Assembly: GCA_934371505.1 (NCBI GenBank)
Contig: CAKRNW010000015.1
Span: 1 to 29,017 of the forward strand
DNA length: 29,017 nt
Source: an uncultured Lachnospiraceae bacterium
Lineage (GTDB): Bacteria; Bacillota; Clostridia; Lachnospirales; Lachnospiraceae
Reading direction: 5' to 3'
Within the stretch, counting starts at the first letter, position 1; each line of letters begins with the position of its first letter. A program made the translations under genes and the position numbers. Under the pieces are notes generated by a model. It was not told where the DNA came from, did not search any database, and saw nothing but the letters and a program-made list of their open reading frames with translations. This document shows positions 1-7,766 of the stretch, piece by piece.

Positions 1-24
1 GCCGTGTTGTGGCTGTTTATGTAA
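1..24 (+). CDS. C-terminal tail of an upstream gene (partial)
   Basis: The first frame reads seven hydrophobic residues (AVLWLFM) and then TAA. It is followed after 21 nt by a purine-rich ribosome binding site and the ATG of the sulfatase remnant, which is the usual operon spacing. A hydrophobic tail would fit a membrane transporter next to glycan genes, but eight codons cannot identify a family. This could also be a chance reading. Confidence 0.25.
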   Translation, partial: AVLWLFM

Positions 25-45
25 TGGGGGAAGAGAGGGTCAATT

Positions 46-143
46 ATGGGAAAACAACCAAACATCCTTTTACTGATAAGGGAACGCTGTATACCAATGC
101 ATACTCCGCCTGTCCTTATTGTACAGCCTGCTCCATTTCATTC
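46..143 (+). pseudogene. Remnant of a sulfatase gene (large internal deletion)
   Basis: An ATG at 46 lies 6 nt after an AGAGGG ribosome binding site. It opens MGKQPNILLLI, the hallmark start of family S1 sulfatases (PNILLIxTDQ). A shift of frame follows at about 78. From 81 the new frame reads GTLYTNAYSACPYCTAC, which matches the sulfatase segment that carries the formylglycine site (xFTNAYxxxPxCxPxR). The metal-binding aspartates and about 30 residues normally between these blocks are gone, and the active-site Arg is not preserved. Everything after about residue 143 is missing. I read this as a deleted, non-functional sulfatase. It fits the neighbouring fucosidase and galactosidase, since sulfatases accompany them on mucin-type glycans. 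The match is by motif memory, not by alignment. Confidence 0.6.
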
Positions 144-371
144 ATATTCAGGTGATTTGTCCTGCGTGGCTTTTGAAGGATGAGCCAGTGCAGGCTGATT
201 AGAAGTCGTATAAAAACATTTACAAGCATTTCTTCATAATCCGTTCGCTAAATGAACCCAGTAAACTTTGGTCTGATCACTTCCGTAATAGTAATAACGT
301 TGTTCTTCCTTTGGACGGTAAAGAACCATGTTCCCAGTCTCAACAATCGCAGGCTTGCCGTCAAAAATGAA
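112..371 (-). pseudogene. Remnant of an AraC-family transcriptional regulator
   Basis: On the minus strand 371-237 reads IFDGKPAIVETGNMVLYRP and then KEEQRYYYYGSDQTKVYWVH. This is the cupin-like sensor core of AraC regulators of the type 'DGK....G..vLyrP.EpQ.Y.Y....pevYWVHF'. A stop (236-234) and a frame change follow. Then YEEMLVNVFIRLLISLHWLI and, near 143-115, NEMEQAVQ match the linker that precedes the helix-turn-helix domain (I..AI.YI). About 35 residues between these blocks and the whole DNA-binding domain are missing, and a stop lies upstream at 374-372. The gene ran divergently from the lacZ operon, the usual place for its local activator. Its 3' edge overlaps the sulfatase remnant, so the deletion junction is probably near 110-140. 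Confidence 0.6.
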
Positions 372-443
372 TCATAGTTGTGTGTTTTTGGCATTCGTGG
401 AATCGAATCAGATAGCAGGATGATTGTCGGGAAATGTATAACA

Positions 444-500
444 TTTTGTGCATGTTTTGTCGAATGTTATTTATATCTTTGAAAAAGAAAAACGTATAAT
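444..500 (+). promoter_or_regulatory. Promoter region and possible AraC-type operator of the lacZ operon
   Basis: A consensus -10 TATAAT lies at 495-500. The expected -35 position (about 472-477) reads TATATC, which is a poor match. Just upstream are two tandem direct-repeat units, TTTTGTGCATG (444-454) and TTTTGTCGAATG (455-466), spaced 11 bp, one helical turn. Direct half-sites abutting a weak -35 are typical for AraC-family activation. The degraded AraC gene lies immediately beyond. The operator role is inference. Confidence 0.5.
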
Positions 501-543
501 GACAGTATAAAATATAAAACAAACTGCATTTGGAGGGCTTTAC

Positions 544-3500
544 ATGATTGTACCTAAGCATTATGAAAATCTTGATGTTTTACATGAAAACACGATGCCA
601 TATCGTTCTTATTATGTACCGGCATCTGCCTATATGGGTTGCCTTGTACATGACAGGGAAGCATCAGATAGATTGCAGTTTTTGAATGGAGACTGGAAAT
701 TTCAGTTTTATCAGACTATTTATGATTTACAGGAAAAGTTTTATGAAGAAGGATATGATGCCGGTGGGTTTGAATCTCTGCCGGTGCCGGGAGTCTGGCA
801 GAATTTTGGATATGACAGACACCAATATACAAACGTTCGTTATCCGATTCCTCTGGATCCGCCATATGTACCCCATGAAAATCCCTGCGGTGCGTACATT
901 TATGAATTCACATATAAAAAGGATAAAGATGCACCAAAGGTGTATCTGAACTTCGAGGGTGTTGATTCCTGCTTTTTTGTATGGCTGAACGGCAATTATG
1001 CAGGGTATAGCCAGGTGTCTCACAGTACCAGCGAATTTGATGTGTCGGGTGCAATTCGTGAGGGGAAAAACACTTTGGCAGTTCTGGTTTTAAAATGGTG
1101 CGATGGAACCTATATGGAGGATCAGGATAAATTCAGGATGAGTGGAATCTTTCGGGACGTGTATCTGATAAAAAGACCGGAAGCAGTGCTGTACGATTAT
1201 TTCACTACGACAAAGCTGTTAGAACATACGGCAGAGGTAGAGATCAGGGCAAGATTTCTCGGAAATGCCGCAAATGATGTGACCGTAGAGATTTGGGATG
1301 CGGAAGGGAAGGTAGTAGCGGCTGGTCATTTTCAGGAAAGGCTGAGTGGGGAATATACGCATACAGCAGAATTTACCCTGACAGAACCAAGGCTATGGAA
1401 TCCGGAGGAACCTTATCTTTATCAAATTGTATTTGATTCCGGACAGGAGGTCGTAACAGACCGGCTTGGTATTCGGGAAATAACATGCGATGGAAGTACC
1501 ATCTGTCTGAATGGCAAAAAAGTGAAATTTAAAGGGGTAAACAGACACGATTCGGATCCTGTAACCGGGTCTGCAATCAGCCTTATGCAGGCAGAGCATG
1601 ATTTGAAGCTGATGAAGGAGCATAATTTTAACGCTGTGAGAACCAGCCACTATCCGAATGCACCGCATTTTTATCAGTTGTGCGACGAATATGGTTTTTT
1701 TGTAATTTCTGAGGCGGATAATGAAAGTCACGGAACACAGAGTCAGTATCTGCGCAGTCAGGAGTGGGAGGATGTGATGGAACAATGGAATAAGCGGATT
1801 GCGGATCATCCGGATTTCCTACCTGCTACCATGGACCGGACAAAGCTGTGTGTTTACCGGGATAAAAACCGTCCATCTATTGTCATATGGTCGATGGGTA
1901 ATGAATGCGCCTATGGATGCACCTTTGAAGAGGCACTACGATGGACGAAGAGCTTTGATACGACACGATTGACCACATACGAGGCTGCAATATACCACGG
2001 TACGGACAGGGAATACGATGATTCAAATATTGATGTGTTCAGCAGGATGTATCCTGCTTTCCCGGAAATTCATGCCTATATGGAAAAGAAACCGGAAAAA
2101 CCATTGCTTTTGATAGAATACAGCCATGCGATGGGAAATGGCCCCGGTGATTTGGAAGACTATTTTAGACTGATTTACCAGTATGATGCGCTGTGTGGGG
2201 GATTTGTCTGGGAATGGTGCGACCATGCCATATATAAGGGACAAGCCGACAATGGAAAACCGATTTATTATTATGGGGGAGATCATGGGGAAGAAATCCA
2301 TGATGGGAACTTCTGCATGGATGGATTGGTATATCCGGACAGAACACCCCACACCGGTCTGAGAGAATATAAAAACGTATACAGACCGGCAAGGATTCTC
2401 CGATATGATCAGAAAACAGGTGAGGTGCTGATTCATAATTATATGAATCATCTGGATCTGAAGGACTATATTTACCTGACCTATGAGGTAAGCGTTGACG
2501 GAGCGGTCAAATCTGACGGGCGGGTAGAGATTACCGAGAGTATCCCTGCAGATGATGAAAAGACGCTTCTTCTGCCGGTTTTGGTTCCGGACAAGGGTAG
2601 ATGCTATCTGAAGGTAATCTACCACCTGAAAAACATTGCACCGCTTTTGCCCAGGGATGCGGTTTTGGGATTTGATGAGATTCTTCTTAGCAATGAGGAT
2701 GGCAGGAACCAGAAGGCTGCTTGGATGTTGTCGCAATCAGACAAGACCACCGAACTTACCGTTGAGGAGAGTGATCGGTTCTTTGTCATCCGCGGAGGAC
2801 AGCAATTCACCTATGTATTCAACCGGCTGACCGGGTTGTTTGAACGTTTGAACGTAAAAGGAACGGAGGTCATGGATCGGCCAATGGAGCTAAACATCTG
2901 GCGGGCACCAACAGACAATGACCGCAAACTGAAATTGGAATGGATGCGCGCACATTATGATCAGAGCTATGCCAGAGCTTATGAGAATTCCTGGTTCATG
3001 GAAGATGGAGATATACATATTACCGGAACGGCGAGTATTTCTGCACCTACGGTACAGAGAATTCTGGATGTAAGGGAAGAATGGATTATTAGCCCGGATG
3101 GGACGATCCGGATGAGGCTGGATGCAAAGAGAGATCTGGAATTTCCTATGCTGCCTAGATTTGGGATTCGGCTTTTCCTGCATCAGGATTTCAGCAATGT
3201 GGAGTATTATGGAATCGGACCGGATGAAAGCTATGTTGATAAAATGCAGTCAGGAAGTCACGGAGTGTTCAAAAGAAAAGTGCGGGAGATGCATGAGGAT
3301 TATCTACGTCCCCAGGAAAATGGCAGTCATGCAGACTGCGATTATCTGTTGCTGGAAGGAGCAGAACGCACCTTTGCTGCGATAGGAGAAAAGCCGTTTT
3401 CTATCAATGTATCACCGTATACGCAGGAAGAACTGACCGGGAAAATGCATAACTATGAACTGCAGCCCTGTGGAAGCACTGTCGTTTGTCTGGATTATGC

Positions 3501-3600
3501 ACAAAATGGAATCGGTTCTAACAGCTGCGGTCCACAACTGGCTGAAAAGTACCGGCTGGATGGAGAAACATTTACTTTTTCAATAGTAATGAAAATGTAA
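544..3600 (+). CDS. lacZ: GH2 beta-galactosidase (LacZ type)
   Basis: Hydrolyses terminal beta-D-galactosides. The 1018 residues are close to E. coli LacZ (1023) and show the same order: jelly-roll domain (about 40-210), Ig-like domain (215-310), TIM barrel (315-605), second Ig-like domain and C-terminal beta-sandwich 'small chain' domain (735-1015). Catalytic residues are visible: the acid/base Glu454 in WSMGNECAYG and the nucleophile Glu525 in LLIEYSHAMGNG. The barrel also has the LacZ-like block NFNAVRTSHYPN. There is no signal peptide, so it acts in the cytoplasm on imported sugars. GGAGGG at 531-536 supports the ATG at 544. The fucosidase starts 66 nt downstream with no terminator between, so they form an operon. 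Substrate could be lactose, LacNAc-type or lacto-N-biose-type ends; sequence alone does not decide. Confidence 0.95.
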   Translation: MIVPKHYENLDVLHENTMPYRSYYVPASAYMGCLVHDREASDRLQFLNGDWKFQFYQTIYDLQEKFYEEGYDAGGFESLPVPGVWQNFGYDRHQYTNVRYPIPLDPPYVPHENPCGAYIYEFTYKKDKDAPKVYLNFEGVDSCFFVWLNGNYAGYSQVSHSTSEFDVSGAIREGKNTLAVLVLKWCDGTYMEDQDKFRMSGIFRDVYLIKRPEAVLYDYFTTTKLLEHTAEVEIRARFLGNAANDVTVEIWDAEGKVVAAGHFQERLSGEYTHTAEFTLTEPRLWNPEEPYLYQIVFDSGQEVVTDRLGIREITCDGSTICLNGKKVKFKGVNRHDSDPVTGSAISLMQAEHDLKLMKEHNFNAVRTSHYPNAPHFYQLCDEYGFFVISEADNESHGTQSQYLRSQEWEDVMEQWNKRIADHPDFLPATMDRTKLCVYRDKNRPSIVIWSMGNECAYGCTFEEALRWTKSFDTTRLTTYEAAIYHGTDREYDDSNIDVFSRMYPAFPEIHAYMEKKPEKPLLLIEYSHAMGNGPGDLEDYFRLIYQYDALCGGFVWEWCDHAIYKGQADNGKPIYYYGGDHGEEIHDGNFCMDGLVYPDRTPHTGLREYKNVYRPARILRYDQKTGEVLIHNYMNHLDLKDYIYLTYEVSVDGAVKSDGRVEITESIPADDEKTLLLPVLVPDKGRCYLKVIYHLKNIAPLLPRDAVLGFDEILLSNEDGRNQKAAWMLSQSDKTTELTVEESDRFFVIRGGQQFTYVFNRLTGLFERLNVKGTEVMDRPMELNIWRAPTDNDRKLKLEWMRAHYDQSYARAYENSWFMEDGDIHITGTASISAPTVQRILDVREEWIISPDGTIRMRLDAKRDLEFPMLPRFGIRLFLHQDFSNVEYYGIGPDESYVDKMQSGSHGVFKRKVREMHEDYLRPQENGSHADCDYLLLEGAERTFAAIGEKPFSINVSPYTQEELTGKMHNYELQPCGSTVVCLDYAQNGIGSNSCGPQLAEKYRLDGETFTFSIVMKM

Positions 3601-3666
3601 CTATTCTGAATAAATACATGAAAATAATATCAGGGCGCATAGAATTCATAGAAAAGGAGATTACCT

Positions 3667-5103
3667 ATGTTTTATATAGGAATGGAAGAAGACAGACGTC
3701 TGGTTCAGGTTGTACCTTCAAAAAGGCAACTGGCCTATGAAAATATGGAGTTTTTCTGCTTTATTCATTTTACCGTAAACACTTTTACAGGAAATGAATG
3801 GGGGGATGGTACAGAATCAGAGGATATTTTTAATCCCGAAGAGCTGGATGCAAGACAATGGGCAAAGACAGCGGCAGAGGGGGGAATGAAAGGGTTGATT
3901 CTGACCTGCAAGCACCATGACGGTTTTTGCCTGTGGCCGTCTCAATATACAGAGCACAGCATTAAGAATTCTCCCTATAAGAACGGAAAAGGAGATATTG
4001 TAAGGGAAACTGCAGAGGCGTGCAGAGAATTTGGACTGAAATTTGGTATCTATCTTTCACCCTGGGACAGAAATAACAGCAGCTACGGAAAGGGCAGGGA
4101 ATATGATGATTACTATGTGAATCAGCTGCGGGAGCTGTTGACGCAATATGGTGATATCTTTGTAATCTGGCTGGATGGAGCATGTGGGGAAGGGGCAAAT
4201 GGAAAAATCCAACAATATGACTGGCAAAGATACTATCAGGTCATGCGTGAATTGCAGCCTGATGCGGTGATTTCCATCTCAGGACCGGATATCAGATGGT
4301 GCGGAAATGAGGCAGGTGAGGTAAGGCCCAGTGAGTGGAGTGTTGTTTCAAAGGATATGACAAATCCTGCAGTCACAGCAGAGCTGAGCCAGCAGGAAGA
4401 CAATGGGGAATTTAGAAACCGACCCTTGGACCAAACCCAGACAGATCTTGGCAGCCGCGAGCGCCTGGCGAATGAGAAGGAGCTTGCGTGGTTTCCTGCA
4501 GAGACGGACGTTTCTATCCGACCGGGCTGGTTTTATCATAAAGAGGATGATCACCAGGTACGCTCCTTTGAAAATCTGAAGGATATCTACCTGAAATCGG
4601 TAGGGGGCAATACAACCTTATTATTGAATATTCCCCCCATGAAAAATGGGCGGATTCATGAAACGGATGCTGCAAATCTGAAAAAACTGGGTGATTTTAT
4701 CCATAAGGCATTCCGGGATAACCTTGTGCAGACGGCTAAAATCACTACTTCACCGGCACTGGATGCACACAACCATGACGGGGATGCATTTCGTACAGAT
4801 GATTATACTACTTATTTTGTCAACGAGGAGGGTCATCAAAGGCTTACGATTCGTATTCATTGGGAAGAAGAGAAAACATTATCGTATCTGGTTCTCAAGG
4901 AAGCGATCCCTCTCAGCCAGAGAGTGGAAGCTTTCTGCGTAAGGTGTGAAAATAATGGCAAATTGCAGGAGTGCTGTAGAGGAACGACGATTGGCTATAA
5001 AAAAATCATTGCGTTAGATGGCATACAGACGACAACACTTATCATTGATATTGAAGATGCGAGAGTTGCACCTGCGATAGCATTTGTCGGAGTATACGAG
5101 TGA
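3667..5103 (+). CDS. GH29 alpha-L-fucosidase
   Basis: Removes alpha-linked L-fucose from glycans. The 478 residues begin with the GH29 barrel: HFTVNTFTGNEWGDG, then LILTCKHHDGFCLWPS and GIYLSPWDRN, all family hallmarks. The nucleophile is Asp170 in VIWLDGACGE. The stretch SGPDIRWCGNEAG and the compact length resemble subfamily B enzymes, which favour alpha-1,3/1,4-fucose on branched (Lewis-type) substrates; that assignment is tentative. A C-terminal beta-sandwich of about 120 residues (from about 355) is likely. No signal peptide is present, so the enzyme is cytoplasmic. AGGAGA precedes the ATG. It follows the beta-galactosidase directly, so together they can trim fucosylated galactosides such as Lewis or milk-oligosaccharide fragments. 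Confidence 0.93.
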   Translation: MFYIGMEEDRRLVQVVPSKRQLAYENMEFFCFIHFTVNTFTGNEWGDGTESEDIFNPEELDARQWAKTAAEGGMKGLILTCKHHDGFCLWPSQYTEHSIKNSPYKNGKGDIVRETAEACREFGLKFGIYLSPWDRNNSSYGKGREYDDYYVNQLRELLTQYGDIFVIWLDGACGEGANGKIQQYDWQRYYQVMRELQPDAVISISGPDIRWCGNEAGEVRPSEWSVVSKDMTNPAVTAELSQQEDNGEFRNRPLDQTQTDLGSRERLANEKELAWFPAETDVSIRPGWFYHKEDDHQVRSFENLKDIYLKSVGGNTTLLLNIPPMKNGRIHETDAANLKKLGDFIHKAFRDNLVQTAKITTSPALDAHNHDGDAFRTDDYTTYFVNEEGHQRLTIRIHWEEEKTLSYLVLKEAIPLSQRVEAFCVRCENNGKLQECCRGTTIGYKKIIALDGIQTTTLIIDIEDARVAPAIAFVGVYE

Positions 5104-5112
5104 AATATCAAA

Positions 5113-5183
5113 AGACCAGACACATTTTGTCTCTGGTCTCAGACTGTAGACAAAGCTCCTTCCTGTGAGGGAGCTTTTCTTGT
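5113..5183 (+). terminator. Double-hairpin terminator after the lacZ-fucosidase operon
   Basis: Two hairpins follow the stop codon. AGACCAGA (5113-5120) pairs with TCTGGTCT (5132-5139). AAAGCTCC (5152-5159) pairs with GGAGCTTT (5170-5177) and is followed by a T-rich tail. The second is the intrinsic terminator proper. Confidence 0.8.
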
Positions 5184-5240
5184 GCCATGACTGCAAAAAT
5201 TATGTACTTACAAGCATATAAGAAGTGGTGAAAAATTTAT

Positions 5241-5270
5241 TTGTGTAATTTCTTTATATTGCTTTATAAT
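5241..5270 (+). promoter_or_regulatory. Promoter of the small antitoxin-like gene
   Basis: TTGTGT (5241-5246), an 18-nt spacer and TATAAT (5265-5270) form a good sigma-A type promoter about 70 nt before the ATG at 5341. The preceding operon ends in a terminator, so the small gene is a separate unit. Confidence 0.6.
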
Positions 5271-5340
5271 AAAACTGTATTAGGGAATTCATTTTTTATA
5301 AAAGATAGAATCGTTGAAGACAAGGAAAGGGGAGGCACAT

Positions 5341-5502
5341 ATGGAAGTGGTAGTAAAAGATACGAATTCAGCAAAAGATGATATGGCAATGAACAAATTA
5401 TTTTCTTATCTTGATAAGGGAATTGACGATATGCAGGAGGGAAAATTGCATGTTGCCGAAGATGTATTTCAAATTATCAGAAATCGGATGAAAAATGAAT
5501 AA
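5341..5502 (+). CDS. Small antitoxin-like protein (53 aa), orphan
   Basis: A 53-residue acidic/helical protein. The ATG at 5341 is chosen because GGGGAGG ends 6 nt before it; a TTG at 5314 in the same frame has no binding site. The C-terminal half, GIDDMQEGKLHVAEDVF followed by a basic helix, resembles the tail of RelB/YefM-type antitoxins ('gi.Di..Gr....eevF..i'), the part that wraps the toxin. The N-terminal DNA-binding half expected of a full antitoxin is short or absent. No toxin-sized reading frame lies beside it: the next gene is the unrelated DUF512 protein. It has its own promoter and a terminator-like hairpin. Whether it is an orphan antitoxin, a remnant, or an unrelated Clostridial small protein cannot be settled here. 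The reading frame itself is well supported. Confidence 0.7.
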   Translation: MEVVVKDTNSAKDDMAMNKLFSYLDKGIDDMQEGKLHVAEDVFQIIRNRMKNE

Positions 5503-5579
5503 TTGGCGTAAAATATTACAAAAATCAAATATTTATCATTTTCCTTATAAGTAATACCAACACACCTGTTATTATTTAA

Positions 5580-5608
5580 TTGTTTTTCCCCATAAGCTAT
5601 GCTAAAAT
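5580..5608 (+). promoter_or_regulatory. Promoter of the DUF512-to-cheR operon
   Basis: TTGTTT (5580-5585), a 17-nt spacer and TAAAAT (5603-5608), with a TG at 5600-5601 making an extended -10. The predicted start is near 5615, giving a leader of about 120 nt before the ATG at 5737. Confidence 0.6.
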
Positions 5609-5610
5609 AA

Positions 5611-5649
5611 AACTGTTTCGGGTTACCTGCCTGGAGCAGTTCTTTTTTT
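5611..5649 (+). terminator. Terminator-like hairpin overlapping the DUF512 start region
   Basis: AACTGTTTC (5611-5619) can pair with GGAGCAGTT (5633-5641) over 9 bp, including two G-T wobbles, followed by TCTTTTTTT. It would end transcripts reading through from the small gene at 5341. The predicted downstream start lies inside the left arm, so DUF512 transcripts may not form the full hairpin. Confidence 0.5.
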
Positions 5650-5694
5650 GAAGGATAACAACAACGGGGATTTATTGTAACAGAAACACGTGCG

Positions 5695-5719
5695 CAAAGA
5701 GTTGGCAAGCGACTCTTTG
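5695..5719 (+). promoter_or_regulatory. Leader hairpin just before the DUF512 ribosome binding site
   Basis: CAAAGAGT (5695-5702) pairs perfectly with ACTCTTTG (5712-5719). Two inner pairs (one wobble) leave a five-nt loop. It ends 7 nt before the AGGAG at 5728-5732. No T-run follows, so it is not a terminator; it may affect translation initiation or RNA stability. Confidence 0.45.
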
Positions 5720-5736
5720 TTCAATACAGGAGAACC

Positions 5737-7167
5737 ATGAAAAAGAAACTGGAACACAAGATTTGCAAAGTATACCCCGCTTCCATTGCAGAGGAGATGG
5801 AAATCGAGCCGGGGGATGTGCTTTTGACTATAAATGACCAGGAAATCGAGGATGTTTTCGATTACCGGTATTACATGAAAGACGAATATGTGGAGGTAGG
5901 AATTCGCAAGCCGGACGGCGAGGAATGGCTGCTGGAAATTGACAAGGACTACGACGAGGAACTGGGCATCGAATTTGAAAATGATTTGATGAGTGATTAC
6001 CGTTCCTGCAGCAACAAATGTATTTTCTGCTTTATCGACCAGATGCCGCCGGGAATGCGGGAAACCCTGTACTTCAAGGATGATGATTCCCGTCTTTCCT
6101 TTTTGCAGGGAAATTACATCACTCTGACCAACATGCAGCAAAAAGATGTGGACCGCATAATCCAGATGCACCTGGCGCCCATCAACATTTCCATCCAGGC
6201 AACCAACCCGGAACTGCGGTGCAAACTGCTCCATAACCGGTTTGCGGGAGAGAAACTGAAATTTCTGCAGGATTTGTACGAGGCGCATATTGAGATGAAC
6301 GGGCAGATTGTGCTGTGCAAGGGGGTAAATGACGGGGCGGAACTAACCCGTTCCATTGAGGATTTAAGCAAATATCTGCCCTTTATGCGGAGTGTGTCCG
6401 TGGTTCCTGCGGGAATCACCAAATACCGGGAGGGCTTGTATCCCCTGAAGTTATTCAATGGAGAGGAAGCAGGAAAAGTCATTGACCAGATTGAACAGTA
6501 TCAATCCGGTTTCTATGAGAAATTTGGACTGCACTTTATTCATGCCAGTGATGAATTTTATTATCTGGCAGGCCGGCCCTTTCCGGAGGAAGAACGGTAT
6601 GACGGATACATCCAGCTGGAAAACGGCGTGGGAATGATGCGGCTGTTATTGAACGAGTTTGATGAAGCACTGGAACGGGTGAAACAGAACCCCAATTACG
6701 AGGCAATGCGTGACACGTTTCACAGAAAGGTGACTCTGGCCACAGGGTGGCTCACGGGAACCACTATCAGGGAACTGGTGCAGCGTCTTTGCGATGCTTT
6801 TCCCGGACTGGAGGCGCAGGCGTTTCCCATCCGCAATGACTTTTTCGGGGAAACCATTACGGTTTCCGGTCTGATAACCGGGCAGGATCTGATAGCCCAG
6901 CTAAAGGAAAAACAGGCGGAGGGAGTGTCTCTGGGGGACACACTGCTCATTCCCGGCAATATGCTGCGGAGCGGTGAAGAAGTGTTTCTGGATGACCTGA
7001 CCATCTCCGATGTGGAACGGAAATTAAAGATTCGGGTGAAACCCATTGATACACCGGGCAGCGACCTTGTCCAGGCAGTTCTTGACCCTGATTATCGCAT
7101 GGAACGGGACAACGCCGGGGATAATTTCAACTATATCAAAGCATATCCGGACAAAGAGAAAAACTAG
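5737..7167 (+). CDS. DUF512-family radical SAM protein with PDZ-like N-terminus
   Basis: A 476-residue iron-sulfur protein of the DUF512 family, found widely in Clostridia and related to a cyanobacterial FeS protein family; its reaction is unknown. Residues 1-75 form a PDZ-like fold (PASIAEEMEIEPGDVLLTIN). The radical SAM cluster is C91-x3-C95-x2-C98 in the motif CSNKCIFCFIDQ. The remainder is the DUF512 domain. It is soluble, with no signal peptide. The ATG follows CAGGAG at good distance. The TetR gene starts 18 nt after the stop, so this is the first gene of the run to cheR. In many Clostridia the family sits beside the GTPase gene der; that is not so here. Confidence 0.85.
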   Translation: MKKKLEHKICKVYPASIAEEMEIEPGDVLLTINDQEIEDVFDYRYYMKDEYVEVGIRKPDGEEWLLEIDKDYDEELGIEFENDLMSDYRSCSNKCIFCFIDQMPPGMRETLYFKDDDSRLSFLQGNYITLTNMQQKDVDRIIQMHLAPINISIQATNPELRCKLLHNRFAGEKLKFLQDLYEAHIEMNGQIVLCKGVNDGAELTRSIEDLSKYLPFMRSVSVVPAGITKYREGLYPLKLFNGEEAGKVIDQIEQYQSGFYEKFGLHFIHASDEFYYLAGRPFPEEERYDGYIQLENGVGMMRLLLNEFDEALERVKQNPNYEAMRDTFHRKVTLATGWLTGTTIRELVQRLCDAFPGLEAQAFPIRNDFFGETITVSGLITGQDLIAQLKEKQAEGVSLGDTLLIPGNMLRSGEEVFLDDLTISDVERKLKIRVKPIDTPGSDLVQAVLDPDYRMERDNAGDNFNYIKAYPDKEKN

Positions 7168-7185
7168 CAGAGGGAGAAACGAAAG

Positions 7186-7749
7186 ATGCCAAGAAAAGAA
7201 TCCATCACATTGGAACAGATCAATCAGGCGGCTTTTGACCTGGTGAGAGAATCCGGCTTTGCAGAGTTGACGGCACGAAAGCTGGCTGCAAAGGCGGGCT
7301 GCTCCACACAGCCTATTTTCCGTGTATATAAAAATATGGAGGAATTAAAGCAGGTTGTCTATGAGAAAGCCATTGAAACGTATGGAAAATTTTATGATAA
7401 TTTTCCAAAGAAAAATTTACTTCCTTTTGTAAATCTTGGACAGGCATACATTCAGTTTGCAGCCACAGAGAAGCATCTGTTTGAACTCCTTTTTCTCAAT
7501 CAGGACAGGGGTGTCTTGAGTCAGGGAAAAGGCTTTTACGAAATTCTAAACGGCAATAAGGGCAATGTGATGTGGGAAATTCAGAAAGCACGGGTGGATG
7601 GCTGTAAGGATGCCGACCAGCTTTTTATGAAAATGTGGATTTTTATTCATGGTGCGGCCTGCATGACGATAACCGGCGATTATGATTTAAGTGCCGCAGA
7701 GACCATTGGTTTATTGGAGGATTCCTATCGTTCTTTTCTTAATAAGTAG
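7186..7749 (+). CDS. TetR/AcrR-family transcriptional regulator
   Basis: A 187-residue one-component repressor. The N-terminal helix-turn-helix (about 10-55) reads INQAAFDLVRESGFAELTAR and then KLAAKAGCSTQPIFRVYKNM, with the usual TetR spacing; the remainder is a helical ligand-binding domain, 'IFIHGAACM' being typical of its last third. GAGGGAG lies upstream of the ATG. It sits 18 nt after the DUF512 gene and 17 nt before an RpiR-type regulator. No efflux or other obvious target lies beside it, so the target is unknown. No palindromic operator was seen in the short gaps around it; control of its own operon promoter is possible but untested. Confidence 0.88.
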   Translation: MPRKESITLEQINQAAFDLVRESGFAELTARKLAAKAGCSTQPIFRVYKNMEELKQVVYEKAIETYGKFYDNFPKKNLLPFVNLGQAYIQFAATEKHLFELLFLNQDRGVLSQGKGFYEILNGNKGNVMWEIQKARVDGCKDADQLFMKMWIFIHGAACMTITGDYDLSAAETIGLLEDSYRSFLNK

Positions 7750-7766
7750 AGGGATGGGTATAATAT

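Noticed and set aside
2023..2736. Long minus-strand open frame (237 codons) inside lacZ
   Set aside because: Antisense shadow of a well-supported GH2 gene; no binding site, no recognisable motif.
7759..7764. Perfect TATAAT right before the RpiR gene start
   Set aside because: It lies 2 nt before the ATG, so transcription would begin inside the coding sequence, and no -35 fits; the gap is a 17-nt intra-operon spacer.
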